From Spirosoma endophyticum (lineage in GTDB: Bacteria > Bacteroidota > Bacteroidia > Cytophagales > Spirosomataceae), in assembly GCF_900112365.1 (NCBI RefSeq), contig NZ_FOLQ01000002.1:806001-870000 (forward strand): DNA of 64,000 nucleotides. Reading direction: 5' to 3'. Below, piece after piece: positions 44,734-53,805 of this stretch; within the stretch, counting starts at the first letter, position 1; each line of letters begins with the position of its first letter. The notes below the pieces were generated by a model. The model did not search any database. It was not told where the DNA came from and saw only the letters and a list, made by a program, of their open reading frames with translations. Both the position numbers and the translations under genes were made by a program.

Positions 44734-46038
44734 ATGATTAATAAGAAAAATAAATCTGTTTTCCTGATTTTACTAATCTCGGTATTCATTGGTTTAGTGG
44801 CTGGGTTTCGTCCTTCGGATGAGGGTAAAATGGATACCAAACCCAGAGTTATCATCAGTACGGACATCGGCGGAACGGATGATGATGATTTTCAATCGAT
44901 GATCCATTTTCTGATGTATTCCGACCGCTTCAACACGGAGGGGTTGATATCGTCGCCATCATACGGCAATGGCAAAAAGAAGGATATTCAGGATATGATC
45001 GACCTGTATGCGAAAGACTGTCCCAAGCTGAACGCACATGCCGACTTTCCCGAACCTGACTCGCTGAGGGCTGTTTGCAAACAGGGGGCCTTTGGCAATG
45101 CCCCCTATACAGGTTGGCGCAGCGCGACCGAAGGATCAGAATGGATCATACAATGTGCCAGAAAGAAGGCCAGCCAGCCGTTGTGGATACTGGTTTGGGG
45201 CGGGTTGGACGACGTAGCGCAGGCGCTTCATGATGCGCCCGACATCAAAAATAAGATCAGGGTTTATTGGATCGGCGGTCCCAATAAAAAGTGGAGCGTC
45301 AATAGCTATGCCTACATTGTGAAGAACTTTCCTGATCTGTGGTTCATCGAAAATAACGCTACGTACCGAGGTCTATTTGCCAATATTAGTCCAGTGGATG
45401 AAGCTACCGCTAATCAGTATTACGACCAGCATATTCACGGATCGGGGAGTATGGGCAAGCGGTTTGAAAATTATTATAAAGGCGTGATCAAAATGGGCGA
45501 TACGCCATCGCTACTCTATGCCATGGATAGCGGGCTGGAAAATCCCGGAAAAGAAAGCTGGGGCGGAAGCTTTTCGAAGATTGACTACAGCACGCGTCGT
45601 ATCGTTAACCGCAATACCACCAGCAATGATTCAGTGCCGGTTTATTCTATTATAGAGTGGCATTTCAAAGGACCTGTTATCACGTTTCCCGTCGATTCTT
45701 CCTGTTTTACCTTAGAAATTTTGGGGCAGCAATGGCCTGGCTACTACGTTGGAAAAGGTAAGTATGTGGCCCGCTATTCACCTAAAAAATCGGAGACGTG
45801 TATCTACAAAACCACCAGCAAAATCCCCGGCTTTGCTGTGCAGTCGGGTCAGTTTGTCGTCACGAACCACTGGCCTGGCAAACGCTCACCGGATGATTAC
45901 CCATTAGGGACTACCTGGTACAGCGACAGGCCGGAAGCCGATCTTTTTTTAGGCGACCAGCAAGGTGGCCGTACAATTTACAAATGGCGCCAGAAGTTTC
46001 AGGATGACTGGGCCCGGCGATGGGCGTGGCTACAATAA
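44734..46038 (+). CDS. DUF1593 (nucleoside hydrolase-like) exported protein
   Basis: The 434-residue protein has a hydrophobic signal or anchor (VFLILLISVFIGLVAGF). The N-terminal domain resembles DUF1593, a nucleoside hydrolase-like fold often found with plant cell wall degradation: RVIISTDIGGTDDDDFQSMI and SSPSYGNGKKKDIQDMID, with the Asp cluster that binds calcium in nucleoside hydrolases. A C-terminal beta domain follows from about residue 330. It is 25 bases downstream of the GH43 gene. A role in pectin-derived oligosaccharide processing is likely but not proven. Confidence 0.85.
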   Translation: MINKKNKSVFLILLISVFIGLVAGFRPSDEGKMDTKPRVIISTDIGGTDDDDFQSMIHFLMYSDRFNTEGLISSPSYGNGKKKDIQDMIDLYAKDCPKLNAHADFPEPDSLRAVCKQGAFGNAPYTGWRSATEGSEWIIQCARKKASQPLWILVWGGLDDVAQALHDAPDIKNKIRVYWIGGPNKKWSVNSYAYIVKNFPDLWFIENNATYRGLFANISPVDEATANQYYDQHIHGSGSMGKRFENYYKGVIKMGDTPSLLYAMDSGLENPGKESWGGSFSKIDYSTRRIVNRNTTSNDSVPVYSIIEWHFKGPVITFPVDSSCFTLEILGQQWPGYYVGKGKYVARYSPKKSETCIYKTTSKIPGFAVQSGQFVVTNHWPGKRSPDDYPLGTTWYSDRPEADLFLGDQQGGRTIYKWRQKFQDDWARRWAWLQ

Positions 46039-46047
46039 CTTGTTGAA

Positions 46048-46082
46048 CCAGCATAATGTCAACTCACTCACCATCATGCTGG
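46048..46082 (+). terminator. imperfect hairpin after the DUF1593 gene
   Basis: CCAGCATAATG and CATCATGCTGG pair over 11 nt with one mismatch ten bases after the stop. A second imperfect hairpin lies near 46145-46191. Either may mark the end of the pectin transcript. Confidence 0.4.
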
Positions 46083-46235
46083 CGCTTAAGGGTATCAGGT
46101 AGAGACTGAACGTAGTACCCTTTTCGGCAAGTAAGTGAATAACGGAGACTGTAGAATAATAAAACCTTCGTTGTGTATTGTTCTACAATCTCTATTTTGA
46201 ATGTCTTAACAAGATAAATAATGCACGGTTGCCTT

Positions 46236-47189
46236 ATGAGAAATAACTTCGTTATTCATTTGTGTTTCGTCTTTTTGCTAATGCTTTGTCGGGATGGTGC
46301 TTCGCAACCTTCCACGGATAAGTATGCGTCCCGGCAGCTACTGTTACGTGACGAGGGCCTCTCCAAACTGAACTACATAGACCTGGCTCATCCCGAACGA
46401 AACTTCTATGTATCCATTCCGGTAGGTCGGGATCTGCAACTGATTGGCCAGGGGCGGGTGATGATTGGCACCGGCAAAGGTTACGAAGAACGGGACATTA
46501 AAACGGGTGCCAAAGTCGCTGAACTAACTACCTTCGACGGAACCATTGCCGCCCGACGTTTACGCAATGGGCATACGATGCTCGTGGGCTTGAACTGGCA
46601 GGAGAAAAAAGGCATCGTGCTGCTTGAAGTGGATCAAAACCAGGCGGTGCAACGCGTCATAAATTATCCGGACTTTAGCTACGTTCGGCTTATTCGGGAA
46701 ACGGTAGACGGTAATTTTCTGATTACGTCCAACGATCGGGTCTTTGAAGGTAAACCGGATGGTTCTATCATCTGGCAGGCACAGCTTGCGAAACAGGCCA
46801 AAGCGCAGCATGCCTGGCAAGCGCAACGATTGGGTAATGGCTATACGCTGGTAAGTGGTGGTTATTCTGCTAATTTCCAGCGATTCGACCAGAAAGGCGT
46901 TTTAGTAGACAGCATTAGTGGGCCACCGACCGTACATCCCGATTTTTTTGCTGGTTTTCAGGTCCTGACGAATGGGAACTGGGTAGTGGCTAACTGGCAG
47001 GGACACGGGCCCGGACACGGCGCCAGTGGTACGCAGATACTGGAATACAATCCGGCCGGTAAGCTGGTCTGGTCGTGGAAACAAGATCCCAACCAGCAAT
47101 CGTCCATACAGGGTGTACTGGTATTGGATGGACTGGATATAAACCGCCTGCATGTGGAAGATGCACAGGGACGGTTGGTGCCGAATTAA
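46236..47189 (+). CDS. secreted beta-propeller protein
   Basis: The 317-residue protein has a signal peptide (FVIHLCFVFLLMLCRDGAS) and repeats of about 40 residues with the pattern of a propeller (TMLVGLNWQEKKGIVLLEVD, GNFLITSNDRVFEGKPDGSI, LVSGGYSANFQRFDQKGVLV, NWVVANWQGHGPGHGASGTQ). No catalytic motif is clear; family resembles unnamed propellers found beside polysaccharide lyases and hydrolases in Bacteroidota. Its place after the pectin genes suggests a binding or enzymatic role there. ATG 46236 is chosen over 46221. Confidence 0.72.
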   Translation: MRNNFVIHLCFVFLLMLCRDGASQPSTDKYASRQLLLRDEGLSKLNYIDLAHPERNFYVSIPVGRDLQLIGQGRVMIGTGKGYEERDIKTGAKVAELTTFDGTIAARRLRNGHTMLVGLNWQEKKGIVLLEVDQNQAVQRVINYPDFSYVRLIRETVDGNFLITSNDRVFEGKPDGSIIWQAQLAKQAKAQHAWQAQRLGNGYTLVSGGYSANFQRFDQKGVLVDSISGPPTVHPDFFAGFQVLTNGNWVVANWQGHGPGHGASGTQILEYNPAGKLVWSWKQDPNQQSSIQGVLVLDGLDINRLHVEDAQGRLVPN

Positions 47190-47232
47190 CGAGTCTACGG
47201 TATGATACGGCCAACTTCGTTAACCGAAAAGC

Positions 47233-48807
47233 CTACCGGATTGTGTTTTCTAACACGATGACAGAAGGCCCTGTCGACAGCCATTTTTTACCCAGGCCGG
47301 TGGTGTCTCCCTGGGGTAGGAAATATACGAAAGAACCCAGAACGAGATCAATATCGCCATCGGCATCCATGTCGCCAGCATCCATTACGGCCCATCTTCC
47401 CTTCGAGGATTCGGAAAATGAATAATCGTCAAATTTTAAATTTCCCTTATTTTTCAAATAGATAAAGCTTTCCTCCGGGTAGCGAAGATAGTCCGGAAAA
47501 AACGAAATAGCCGCTATATCCAGGTCACCATCCAGATCATAATCTCGAACCAACGCTTTATAAGCGCCATTCAATTGGTAGAAATATGATTGCCTAAAGT
47601 TGGATTTTCCATCATTGAGAAAAATATAAATACCGTGATACTTCTTTAAAGTAGGTGTTTTGTCGGCATTGTCTCCACAAACATATACGATGTCATCAAA
47701 CCCGTCTTTGTTAAAATCGGCCAGTTCCATATGCTGCGACCCATTGAGTGGCAGGAAGGATAGCAATCGTTTTTCCTGGAACTTCCCCGATCCCTGGTTT
47801 TCGTAGAGAAAAATTCCCTCATCACCCTGCGCCATGAGCACATAAATATCCATCAGCCCATCGTTATTAGCATCCTTAATAATGGCTGTGCTCGCTCCGG
47901 GTTTATCGCGTAAAATCCGTTTATCATATCCCCCTCGTCCATTGTTGGCATACCAGGCTAACTGGCCGGTTTGGTTGCCAAACTCACAGGCCACTACGTC
48001 CTCAAGCCCATCGTTAGTCAAATCGCCGTAGGCCATAAAAACGGGTCGCCGTAAATTGGGAATAGCTATTGTCCCTGCTGTGTAGCCTGGCTCCGATCCA
48101 TTTTTCATGAATCGGAGCAGGGTACCATTGGGAGCATCCGTTGGAAAAACGCCTTTTCCAATTGTGGTCAGGTATAAATCATTGGCTTTTTCATGAAAAT
48201 GAATAGGCGTTGATTCCAGCCTCATGCTATACTTCTCCCGAAAATCGGGGGTCAGACAGGTTAAAATATTGCGTCTACTTTTGCCATCACCAAATAGGAT
48301 CCCCTGATTATCAGGAAGAATTTTGACCATAGTGGTCAACGAGGGACGATGCGAAAAAGACGGTTCTTTATAGGTGAAATTCGGTAGTCCTATCCGAATC
48401 TTAGTTTTGCGGAGGGGCGGTACGATAGTGTCTGGCGAATTCTCGAGATAATAGTTCTCTATTTTGCGCCAATCCGCTAATGCCAGAATTGGCCTTTCTG
48501 GAAAGATATTGGCCTCACGCACAATGGAACCGCTCAGGCCAGCATCAAACAGGCTGTCGGGTCTACTACCACCGCTGTATATGCCCATCCGATGCCCCAT
48601 GACCGGAAGCACATCTCTCCAATACGTTTTTGTCAATAAGTCGGGGCTTACAAACGCGTGACACCGACTACAGTGTGCCATCGACAGTTGTTTGCCAGAT
48701 AGGGCTGAAACGGGTATGTCATCAAATTGAATTTTATCATCCTGTTTTTTAGCCGTGCATGAAAAAAGAAGATAAAGTAAAAGGCAAAAGAGGAGTCGTT
48801 GTCTCAT
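47233..48807 (-). CDS. FG-GAP/VCBS repeat lipoprotein with a c-type haem motif
   Basis: The 524-residue protein has a lipoprotein signal (LLFCLLLYLLFSCTAKK). Residues about 45-80 contain a haem-binding CxxCH (MAHCSRCHAF) with a following Met as possible axial ligand. Residues about 150-520 form FG-GAP repeats with calcium-binding-like loops such as GDLTNDGLEDVV, DANNDGLMDIY, DFNKDGFDDIV, DYDLDGDLDIAA and DMDADGDIDLVL. The pairing of a cytochrome-like segment with a propeller is known in Bacteroidota, and its role is unknown. It converges on the propeller gene at 46236-47189. Confidence 0.85.
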   Translation of the reverse strand: MRQRLLFCLLLYLLFSCTAKKQDDKIQFDDIPVSALSGKQLSMAHCSRCHAFVSPDLLTKTYWRDVLPVMGHRMGIYSGGSRPDSLFDAGLSGSIVREANIFPERPILALADWRKIENYYLENSPDTIVPPLRKTKIRIGLPNFTYKEPSFSHRPSLTTMVKILPDNQGILFGDGKSRRNILTCLTPDFREKYSMRLESTPIHFHEKANDLYLTTIGKGVFPTDAPNGTLLRFMKNGSEPGYTAGTIAIPNLRRPVFMAYGDLTNDGLEDVVACEFGNQTGQLAWYANNGRGGYDKRILRDKPGASTAIIKDANNDGLMDIYVLMAQGDEGIFLYENQGSGKFQEKRLLSFLPLNGSQHMELADFNKDGFDDIVYVCGDNADKTPTLKKYHGIYIFLNDGKSNFRQSYFYQLNGAYKALVRDYDLDGDLDIAAISFFPDYLRYPEESFIYLKNKGNLKFDDYSFSESSKGRWAVMDAGDMDADGDIDLVLGSFVYFLPQGDTTGLGKKWLSTGPSVIVLENTIR

Positions 48808-49141
48808 ATATTGTGTCATCCGTTCGTCAGACGCTTATCACCATACGTCACGTTTAACTCAACGTATCTGGTGAACCGATACCGGCTGCAAATCGGTATC
48901 CTGTTTTGGTCTGGGATGCGTAACCGTAGGATAAGTATACTGATTGTACCGTTTCACGCATCTGATAAACCAGAATTAGCTGGCAGTTACATTATTTTTA
49001 CTAAGTTAGATGTTCTTTTTGGCGTCGTGCAAGAAAAGATTATCTGATGAAATAGTACGGGGGTTCTATAAAGGCAGCTCACCCACAAAGCAATCTGTAT
49101 GTCTTTGGTACTGTAGTAGCTTTTTAACTGGTAGTGGATAT
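48808..49141. other. divergent intergenic region
   Basis: I see no gene. The frame of the downstream kinase is open back to 49010, but the extra residues precede a clear signal peptide, so they are probably not translated. No consensus promoter is clear. Confidence 0.4.
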
Positions 49142-50980
49142 ATGCTTCTACGTACGCTTTTTTTTATACTTCTGATCACGCCTGGCCCCCTGTATAAGGC
49201 AGTTGCCCAGGTAAAGTTAACGGACAGTTTGAGGCACGAGTTGACAGGGGTAATGCAAGATACAAGCCGGGTGCTCCTGCTCTCGGAACTATGCCTGCAA
49301 TATCGGTTATCCAACCCTGATTCGGCTATGGGCTTTGGACAGCAGGCGTTACAGCTAGCCCGACAGATTGATTATACTAAAGGAGAGGTCGATGCCCTGG
49401 GGAATATTGGGTTTGTCATGCGTGAGATAGGCAATTTGCCCAATGCCCTTAAACTGGAATTCAAAGCTTATCAACTAGCCCAGGCCAACGGTGATTTTTA
49501 CGAAATGGGTCGTATCCGAAATATCATTGGCAATATTTACCTAGACCTGAAAGACTTTGATACAGCCCTTACGTATTACCAGCAGGCCAGGCAGAACCAC
49601 ACGCTGGTTCGTAACCAGATTGGGTTAGCCATCACTGAGTCAAATATTGGCAGTACTTATGAGCAGATGAATCAGCTGGATTCCGCCTGGACCTATGAAT
49701 ACAGGGCGTATCAGAACGTATTGCGCTTAAACCTGATTAACAACCTGCCGTATGTGCTGCGGATTCTGGGCAATATTCAGACCAAATGGGGTGACCTTGG
49801 GCTGGCTATGACGTATTACCAGAAGAGCAAACAGGTTGCCGTCAAAGAGAATAACTTACGTAATGTAGCCTTTGCCAATATGGCTATCGCTCGCTTATAC
49901 TCCAGGAAGAACCAACTGGATTCGTGTCTTTACCATGCCAAAATCAGCCTGGAGGAAAGCCAGCAAGGATCGTATAAACGAGGTGTTTTAATGGCCAGTA
50001 CCCTGCTGGCAGAAACCTATCAGTATGTTAATGACCGGGAAGCACTTCGTTATTATAAATTGGCGGCCGAAACGAAAGATTACCTGTACGGCGAGGCAAA
50101 TTTTCAGGCGATCCGAAGCATAGCCTTTGATGAACAGGAACGCCAGCGTGATCTGGAGTCGGCTCAACTGAAGTATCAACATCAGGTCAGACAGTATACC
50201 CTGCTGATCAGTCTGGCCATTCTATTGGTAATTGCCCTTATTCTTTGGCGCAATAATTTACAAAAGCAGAAAGCGAATGCCTTACTGTTTCAGCAAAAGG
50301 TAAAAATTAGCCAGCAGTCTGATCAACTGGCCTTACTGATGCAGGAGTTGCATCACCGGGTGAAAAACAACTTTGCTATTGTGGCCAGCCTCCTTAATCT
50401 ACAGTCGCATGGGCTCAAGGACGAAAAAGCTATTCAAGCCATGCGGGCTGGACAGCAACGTATTGAAGCGATGTCATTAATTCATCAGCGACTCTATATG
50501 ACGGATCAGCTTACGTCCGTCAATATGGAAGAATATCTGACGGATTTGGCCACAGGCCTGATGCAGGCTTATGGGTATCATTCAGCTAATTTTGAACTGG
50601 TATTTACCATTGAGCATAAACAGCTGGACGTCGATGCAGCTATGCCGCTGGGTTTGATTGGAAACGAACTGATCACAAACTCGCTTAAACATGCTTACGG
50701 TAACGTACCACAGCCCTGGTTAGGAATCGGTTTGTTTTGGGATAAAAGCGACCTGGTGCTGGAAGTACATGATAATGGGTCTGGTCTGGATCTAATCAAT
50801 TGGGGGAAAAATGGAAGTCGGATTTCGTTCGGTAAACAACTGATTGGTTCCCTAAGTAATCAGTTGGGAGCTCGGGTTGAGGTGCGCCAGCAGGGAGGTG
50901 CCCGCTTCCGGATCTACGTGCCTGGTACATCGTTAAAAAACGCTCAGATACCCTTCCCCGCACAGAGCATCCTGGTATGA
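49142..50980 (+). CDS. TPR-containing sensor histidine kinase (HisKA_2 type)
   Basis: The 612-residue protein has a signal peptide (LLRTLFFILLITPGPLYKAVAQ), TPR repeats (about 60-370, periplasmic), a membrane segment (YTLLISLAILLVIALILWR), and a kinase core. The H-box LHHRVKNNFAIVASLLNLQS is of the HisKA_2 type with the phospho-accepting His in ELHHRVKNN. The ATPase domain carries LGLIGNELITNSLKHAYG and VHDNGSGLDL. It has no receiver partner next to it. It is a paralogue in architecture, not in H-box type, of the kinase at 12846-15137. Confidence 0.92.
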   Translation: MLLRTLFFILLITPGPLYKAVAQVKLTDSLRHELTGVMQDTSRVLLLSELCLQYRLSNPDSAMGFGQQALQLARQIDYTKGEVDALGNIGFVMREIGNLPNALKLEFKAYQLAQANGDFYEMGRIRNIIGNIYLDLKDFDTALTYYQQARQNHTLVRNQIGLAITESNIGSTYEQMNQLDSAWTYEYRAYQNVLRLNLINNLPYVLRILGNIQTKWGDLGLAMTYYQKSKQVAVKENNLRNVAFANMAIARLYSRKNQLDSCLYHAKISLEESQQGSYKRGVLMASTLLAETYQYVNDREALRYYKLAAETKDYLYGEANFQAIRSIAFDEQERQRDLESAQLKYQHQVRQYTLLISLAILLVIALILWRNNLQKQKANALLFQQKVKISQQSDQLALLMQELHHRVKNNFAIVASLLNLQSHGLKDEKAIQAMRAGQQRIEAMSLIHQRLYMTDQLTSVNMEEYLTDLATGLMQAYGYHSANFELVFTIEHKQLDVDAAMPLGLIGNELITNSLKHAYGNVPQPWLGIGLFWDKSDLVLEVHDNGSGLDLINWGKNGSRISFGKQLIGSLSNQLGARVEVRQQGGARFRIYVPGTSLKNAQIPFPAQSILV

Positions 50981-51079
50981 GCTAACTTGACCCAAGGATT
51001 TTCGCCTGGATCTTTTAGTCAAAAATATAAGGCTGGACCTGCTCCATTTGACTGAGAGGTTTTTGAGTAGATTTAACGG

Positions 51080-51262
51080 CTAGTCACTGCTGTGGATCAT
51101 CTGAGTATTCTGTATCTGGCAGACGGACAAGATGTCCCCGGTCCAGATCATTTTTTTGTAAAGGTCATCACCAATCTGTTTCAAATCGGCAATACGTGAA
51201 TCGTAGTACCAGCGATTTTTAACTCGGCTTGATCCCCGTAATTGACAGCCGACAATAGTCAC
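51080..51262 (-). CDS. doubtful small ORF
   Basis: A 60-codon frame with mixed protein-like composition (RWYYDSRIADLKQIGDDLYK) and no signal or family. It has no neighbour on the same strand within 98 bases. It may be a relic or a real small protein. Confidence 0.3.
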   Translation of the reverse strand: MTIVGCQLRGSSRVKNRWYYDSRIADLKQIGDDLYKKMIWTGDILSVCQIQNTQMIHSSD

Positions 51263-51360
51263 TACGGCAAAAAAGCTGGCTGCCGACGACGGTTTATGGC
51301 AATACTAAGATATAGCGCAGGGAGACACCTTTGCTTGACCAGCCGATATTAGAAGAATAG

Positions 51361-51789
51361 CTATTGACGGGGCGTGCTACCAGACGCTGATTGAGACCTT
51401 TTACTTCCCTGGCGAGTTAAGCTTTTGGGCTTGCGTTTACTACTGGGAGCGGTCATTCCTGTAGAGGTTGATAGAGCCGGTAGGGGAGCCGGGCTACCAC
51501 TCTGACCGCTGGCTCCATCGTTGGTAGCGCTCCCATTAGAGCCATCGACGGTTGCGCTACTCGCAGCAGCCGAACGCTTCTTACGGCCTGCGGATGAACC
51601 TCGATCAATTCGATCGTTACCGACAGCCTCTGGATCAGAGGTGGTCGAAGACCCAATCGTTGATGCATTCGTGGTATTATTGACGGATGACCCAGGCTGG
51701 GCACTCGTGGCTTTTCCTATGGTTTGTGCCCGGGTATGGAAGCTGTATAAGGTTAATAATAGGGCTCCAAGCAGGTTTACGTTTTTCAT
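51361..51789 (-). CDS. secreted Ser/Gly/Thr-rich low-complexity protein with basic clusters
   Basis: The 142-residue protein has a signal peptide (NVNLLGALLLTLYSFHTRAQ) followed by low-complexity S, T, G, A, N sequence. Basic clusters GRKKRS in the middle and SKRKPKSLTRQGSKR near the end alternate with the low-complexity runs. It resembles the protein at 34125-34424 in composition and the GRKK cluster. Function is unknown; it is likely disordered and exported. Confidence 0.65.
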   Translation of the reverse strand: MKNVNLLGALLLTLYSFHTRAQTIGKATSAQPGSSVNNTTNASTIGSSTTSDPEAVGNDRIDRGSSAGRKKRSAAASSATVDGSNGSATNDGASGQSGSPAPLPALSTSTGMTAPSSKRKPKSLTRQGSKRSQSASGSTPRQ

Positions 51790-52393
51790 GAGCTTACATT
51801 GACTTAGTTCTTCACCTGGATAAACCGCAATTCTAAGCGGTTTGATTAAAAAGTATACGAATGGATGTGCTGGACAGGCAACTCGCTAAAGCGTCCGTCA
51901 TTCTGGTAGACTAACAGCTGAACCAGGCTAATCGATTGGTTTTACTTAAGGGTGAGCATTATTGATAAGCGATTTCGAATGCTTTTAGGCTATCTGATCC
52001 TGTCTGGTTGGTGAAATTAGCCTACATCATCAATTGAACCGTACCAATTCATACTTTTTTTGACTACTCTACAGATGGTAGGAACGCGGAAGGTGCCAGC
52101 ATTGGGGCCGAGTGAAATCTTGACGCCGTGTTAAACTACGGCCCCAGTGAATGTAAGTGCTACGTTGTTGATCGTGGAAAGCTCACCACGATCAACAACG
52201 CCGATGCCAATAATCTGCAAGGTAAAGCAACACAATTGAAGATGGTCTGGGTTGCTGATCAGGATTATTACCTTCTAAACAGATTACATTTTTGGCCAGT
52301 AGAGAATTTTTCTCTTCCAGGGGAATACTTACAGGTTTACCGTAGTGACTGGAGCCGCCTAACTCGACTGATGAAAAGCAAGTCAAGAGGGAG
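51790..52393. other. intergenic stretch with a hairpin and a doubtful ORF
   Basis: I see no convincing gene. A plus-strand frame of 89 codons at 52128-52397 has no recognisable feature, and its middle is covered by the 52163-52200 hairpin, so I do not call it. Confidence 0.4.
52163..52200. repeat. 15-bp perfect inverted repeat
   Basis: Arms 52163-52177 and 52186-52200 are exact complements with an 8-nt loop. No U-tract follows. It may be the end of the minus-strand small membrane gene at 52394-52501 or a binding site. Confidence 0.6.
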
Positions 52394-52501
52394 TTAAATC
52401 AACTCCCAAATCCACAGACCCGCTAATAGTAGGAGTAGGCTGGCAAGAATAAACACGAGTATCCAGAGTCCTGGATGGGGAAGGTATGATTTCGTATCCA
52501 T
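52394..52501 (-). CDS. very small membrane protein
   Basis: A 35-codon frame starts at ATG 52501 (MDTKSYLPHPG) and runs through one long hydrophobic helix (LWILVFILASLLLLLAGLWI) to a TAA at 52394. The short polar N-terminus and single span are typical of small membrane proteins of this phylum, such as the pair at 34564-34908. Function is unknown. Confidence 0.5.
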   Translation of the reverse strand: MDTKSYLPHPGLWILVFILASLLLLLAGLWIWELI

Positions 52502-52990
52502 ACCTTATAGACTGCCTAAAATCTAAATAGTCACAAAAGCCTATATGAATGTTCCCGAAAAATTCGATGAATAAATATATTTATCATATGTATTTTACTT
52601 ACTTATATGTGAGAAAAAGATTGGAGACGATTCTCGGGACTAAGTCGAAATAAGAGTATGTTACTTATTTTTCAAAATGTTATTTAAAGGAGATAAAATA
52701 CGAATTTGCTATGCACTTAATAAAGAGCTAACAATGACAGGTACGGCTTTTAGGCAGTACTTGGCACAGCCAAGGATCAAATGAACAGGTATTAACTTCC
52801 GGACTTAATTTTTTCTTTATAAATTTTAAAGATGCGCTTTGAAGAGTTATTTAATAAATAACTCTAATTACCAGCTATAGGCTATATGTTACCAAAATGT
52901 TAGAAATAAATTACATTATAAAAAAATAGTATTTATTGGTGTTATTATGGTCAAGTTTTTAAATAATTTATTTAACTAATTAGTATTATG
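52502..52990. other. AT-rich noncoding stretch
   Basis: About 490 bases with very low G+C compared with the flanks and no coding frame. A perfect 10-bp inverted repeat (52843-52852 and 52856-52865, spacer AAT) lies in it. It ends in a promoter-like box at 52991-52998. Low G+C suggests foreign origin. Confidence 0.55.
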
Positions 52991-52998
52991 TATATTTG
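52991..52998 (+). promoter_or_regulatory. -7 box (TATATTTG) upstream of the HNH-like gene pair
   Basis: The box matches TAnnTTTG exactly and lies 24 bases before the ATG at 53023, the right distance for a short leader. The -33 element is not clear because the region is T-rich. It supports the start at 53023 over 52996. Confidence 0.55.
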
Positions 52999-53022
52999 AC
53001 TTATACCCATTTCGCTAAATAT

Positions 53023-53367
53023 ATGATGTTACCCTATACACATACTCTACCTGGTCTTTACCGATACTCGTACCCCACTTTTCTAGATACCCCGCAACAA
53101 ATTTGTATTCATTTTTTGACCCCTGACCGACAAAAAGCATTTGTTAGTTATCCTCATCATCGGAATCACAAAGCGGCTCAACTTATTGATGTGAGTTGGT
53201 TTGACTCCGTAGATATGGTGAAACTGGATGGACATCCCCAGTTAATGCACTTTTTGAAAGTAATCCTTCCTGTGTGGTTTAGCAATAGTGGTCCCAAGTT
53301 AGTCACGGAGGATTTGCTCATTGATTGCCTCGATGAATATGTTCTCAGACCACTTCTTTATGCGTAA
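53023..53367 (+). CDS. hypothetical protein, first of a coupled pair
   Basis: The 114-residue protein has no signal or known motif. The sequence contains TPQQICIHFLTPDRQKAFVS, LIDVSWFDSVDMVKLDG and LVTEDLLIDCLDEYV, which looks like a mixed alpha/beta cytoplasmic protein. ATG 53023 is preferred because a good -7 box precedes it. Its stop (53365-53367) overlaps the ATG of the next gene, so translational coupling is likely. I do not recognise the family. Confidence 0.65.
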   Translation: MMLPYTHTLPGLYRYSYPTFLDTPQQICIHFLTPDRQKAFVSYPHHRNHKAAQLIDVSWFDSVDMVKLDGHPQLMHFLKVILPVWFSNSGPKLVTEDLLIDCLDEYVLRPLLYA

Positions 53368-53620
53368 GTGGGTTTATGATGGAACCTGTAAACACCCTAA
53401 GCGACTCCATATTAATAACCAGATGCCTGCCTGTGCCAGTTGCAACATCAACAGACACGCCATGTCGTTAGAGGAATTTAGACGGCTTGTAGGCGGCTTT
53501 TTTACCTCTCCTAATCGGGACTCGGTCCAGTACCGAATTGCCAAGCGCTACGGATTCATTGGGGAACTAACCAAGCCCGTGGTGTTCTACTTTGAATCAT
53601 GGGCTGATGAAAATCAGTAA
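53360..53620 (+). CDS. truncated HNH-endonuclease-like protein
   Basis: The 86-residue product contains HINNQMPACASCNINRHAMS followed by LEEFRRLVGGFF and a tail KPVVFYFESW. This matches the C-terminal half of a phage-type HNH endonuclease group (N-x-x-P-A-C-x-x-C-N, L-E-E-F-R, V-x-F-Y-F-E). The usual N-terminal Cys pair and the D-H catalytic step are absent or altered, so nuclease activity is doubtful. The ATG at 53360 overlaps the stop of the preceding gene. It may be a working partner of that gene or a decayed HNH gene. Confidence 0.6.
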   Translation: MRKWVYDGTCKHPKRLHINNQMPACASCNINRHAMSLEEFRRLVGGFFTSPNRDSVQYRIAKRYGFIGELTKPVVFYFESWADENQ

Positions 53621-53805
53621 ATTATTTTTGGCTATATGGTTGAGAAAAGATTCACTTTAACTGTCAGACGAGTATGGATATAGTACAAATGTTAAAGCAT
53701 TAAAATAGCTTTTATTTATGTGCAGTTAGTGAATTAATGGCAACCCCATGTTGTTTTTGTTATAGAAAGTTAGGCTATATCATTACCTGATTTTCTCTTG
53801 GGACA

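Noticed and set aside
52128..52397. 89-codon plus-strand ORF
   Set aside because: No family, no signal, and its middle is a perfect inverted repeat. It runs into a minus-strand small membrane frame that looks more plausible.
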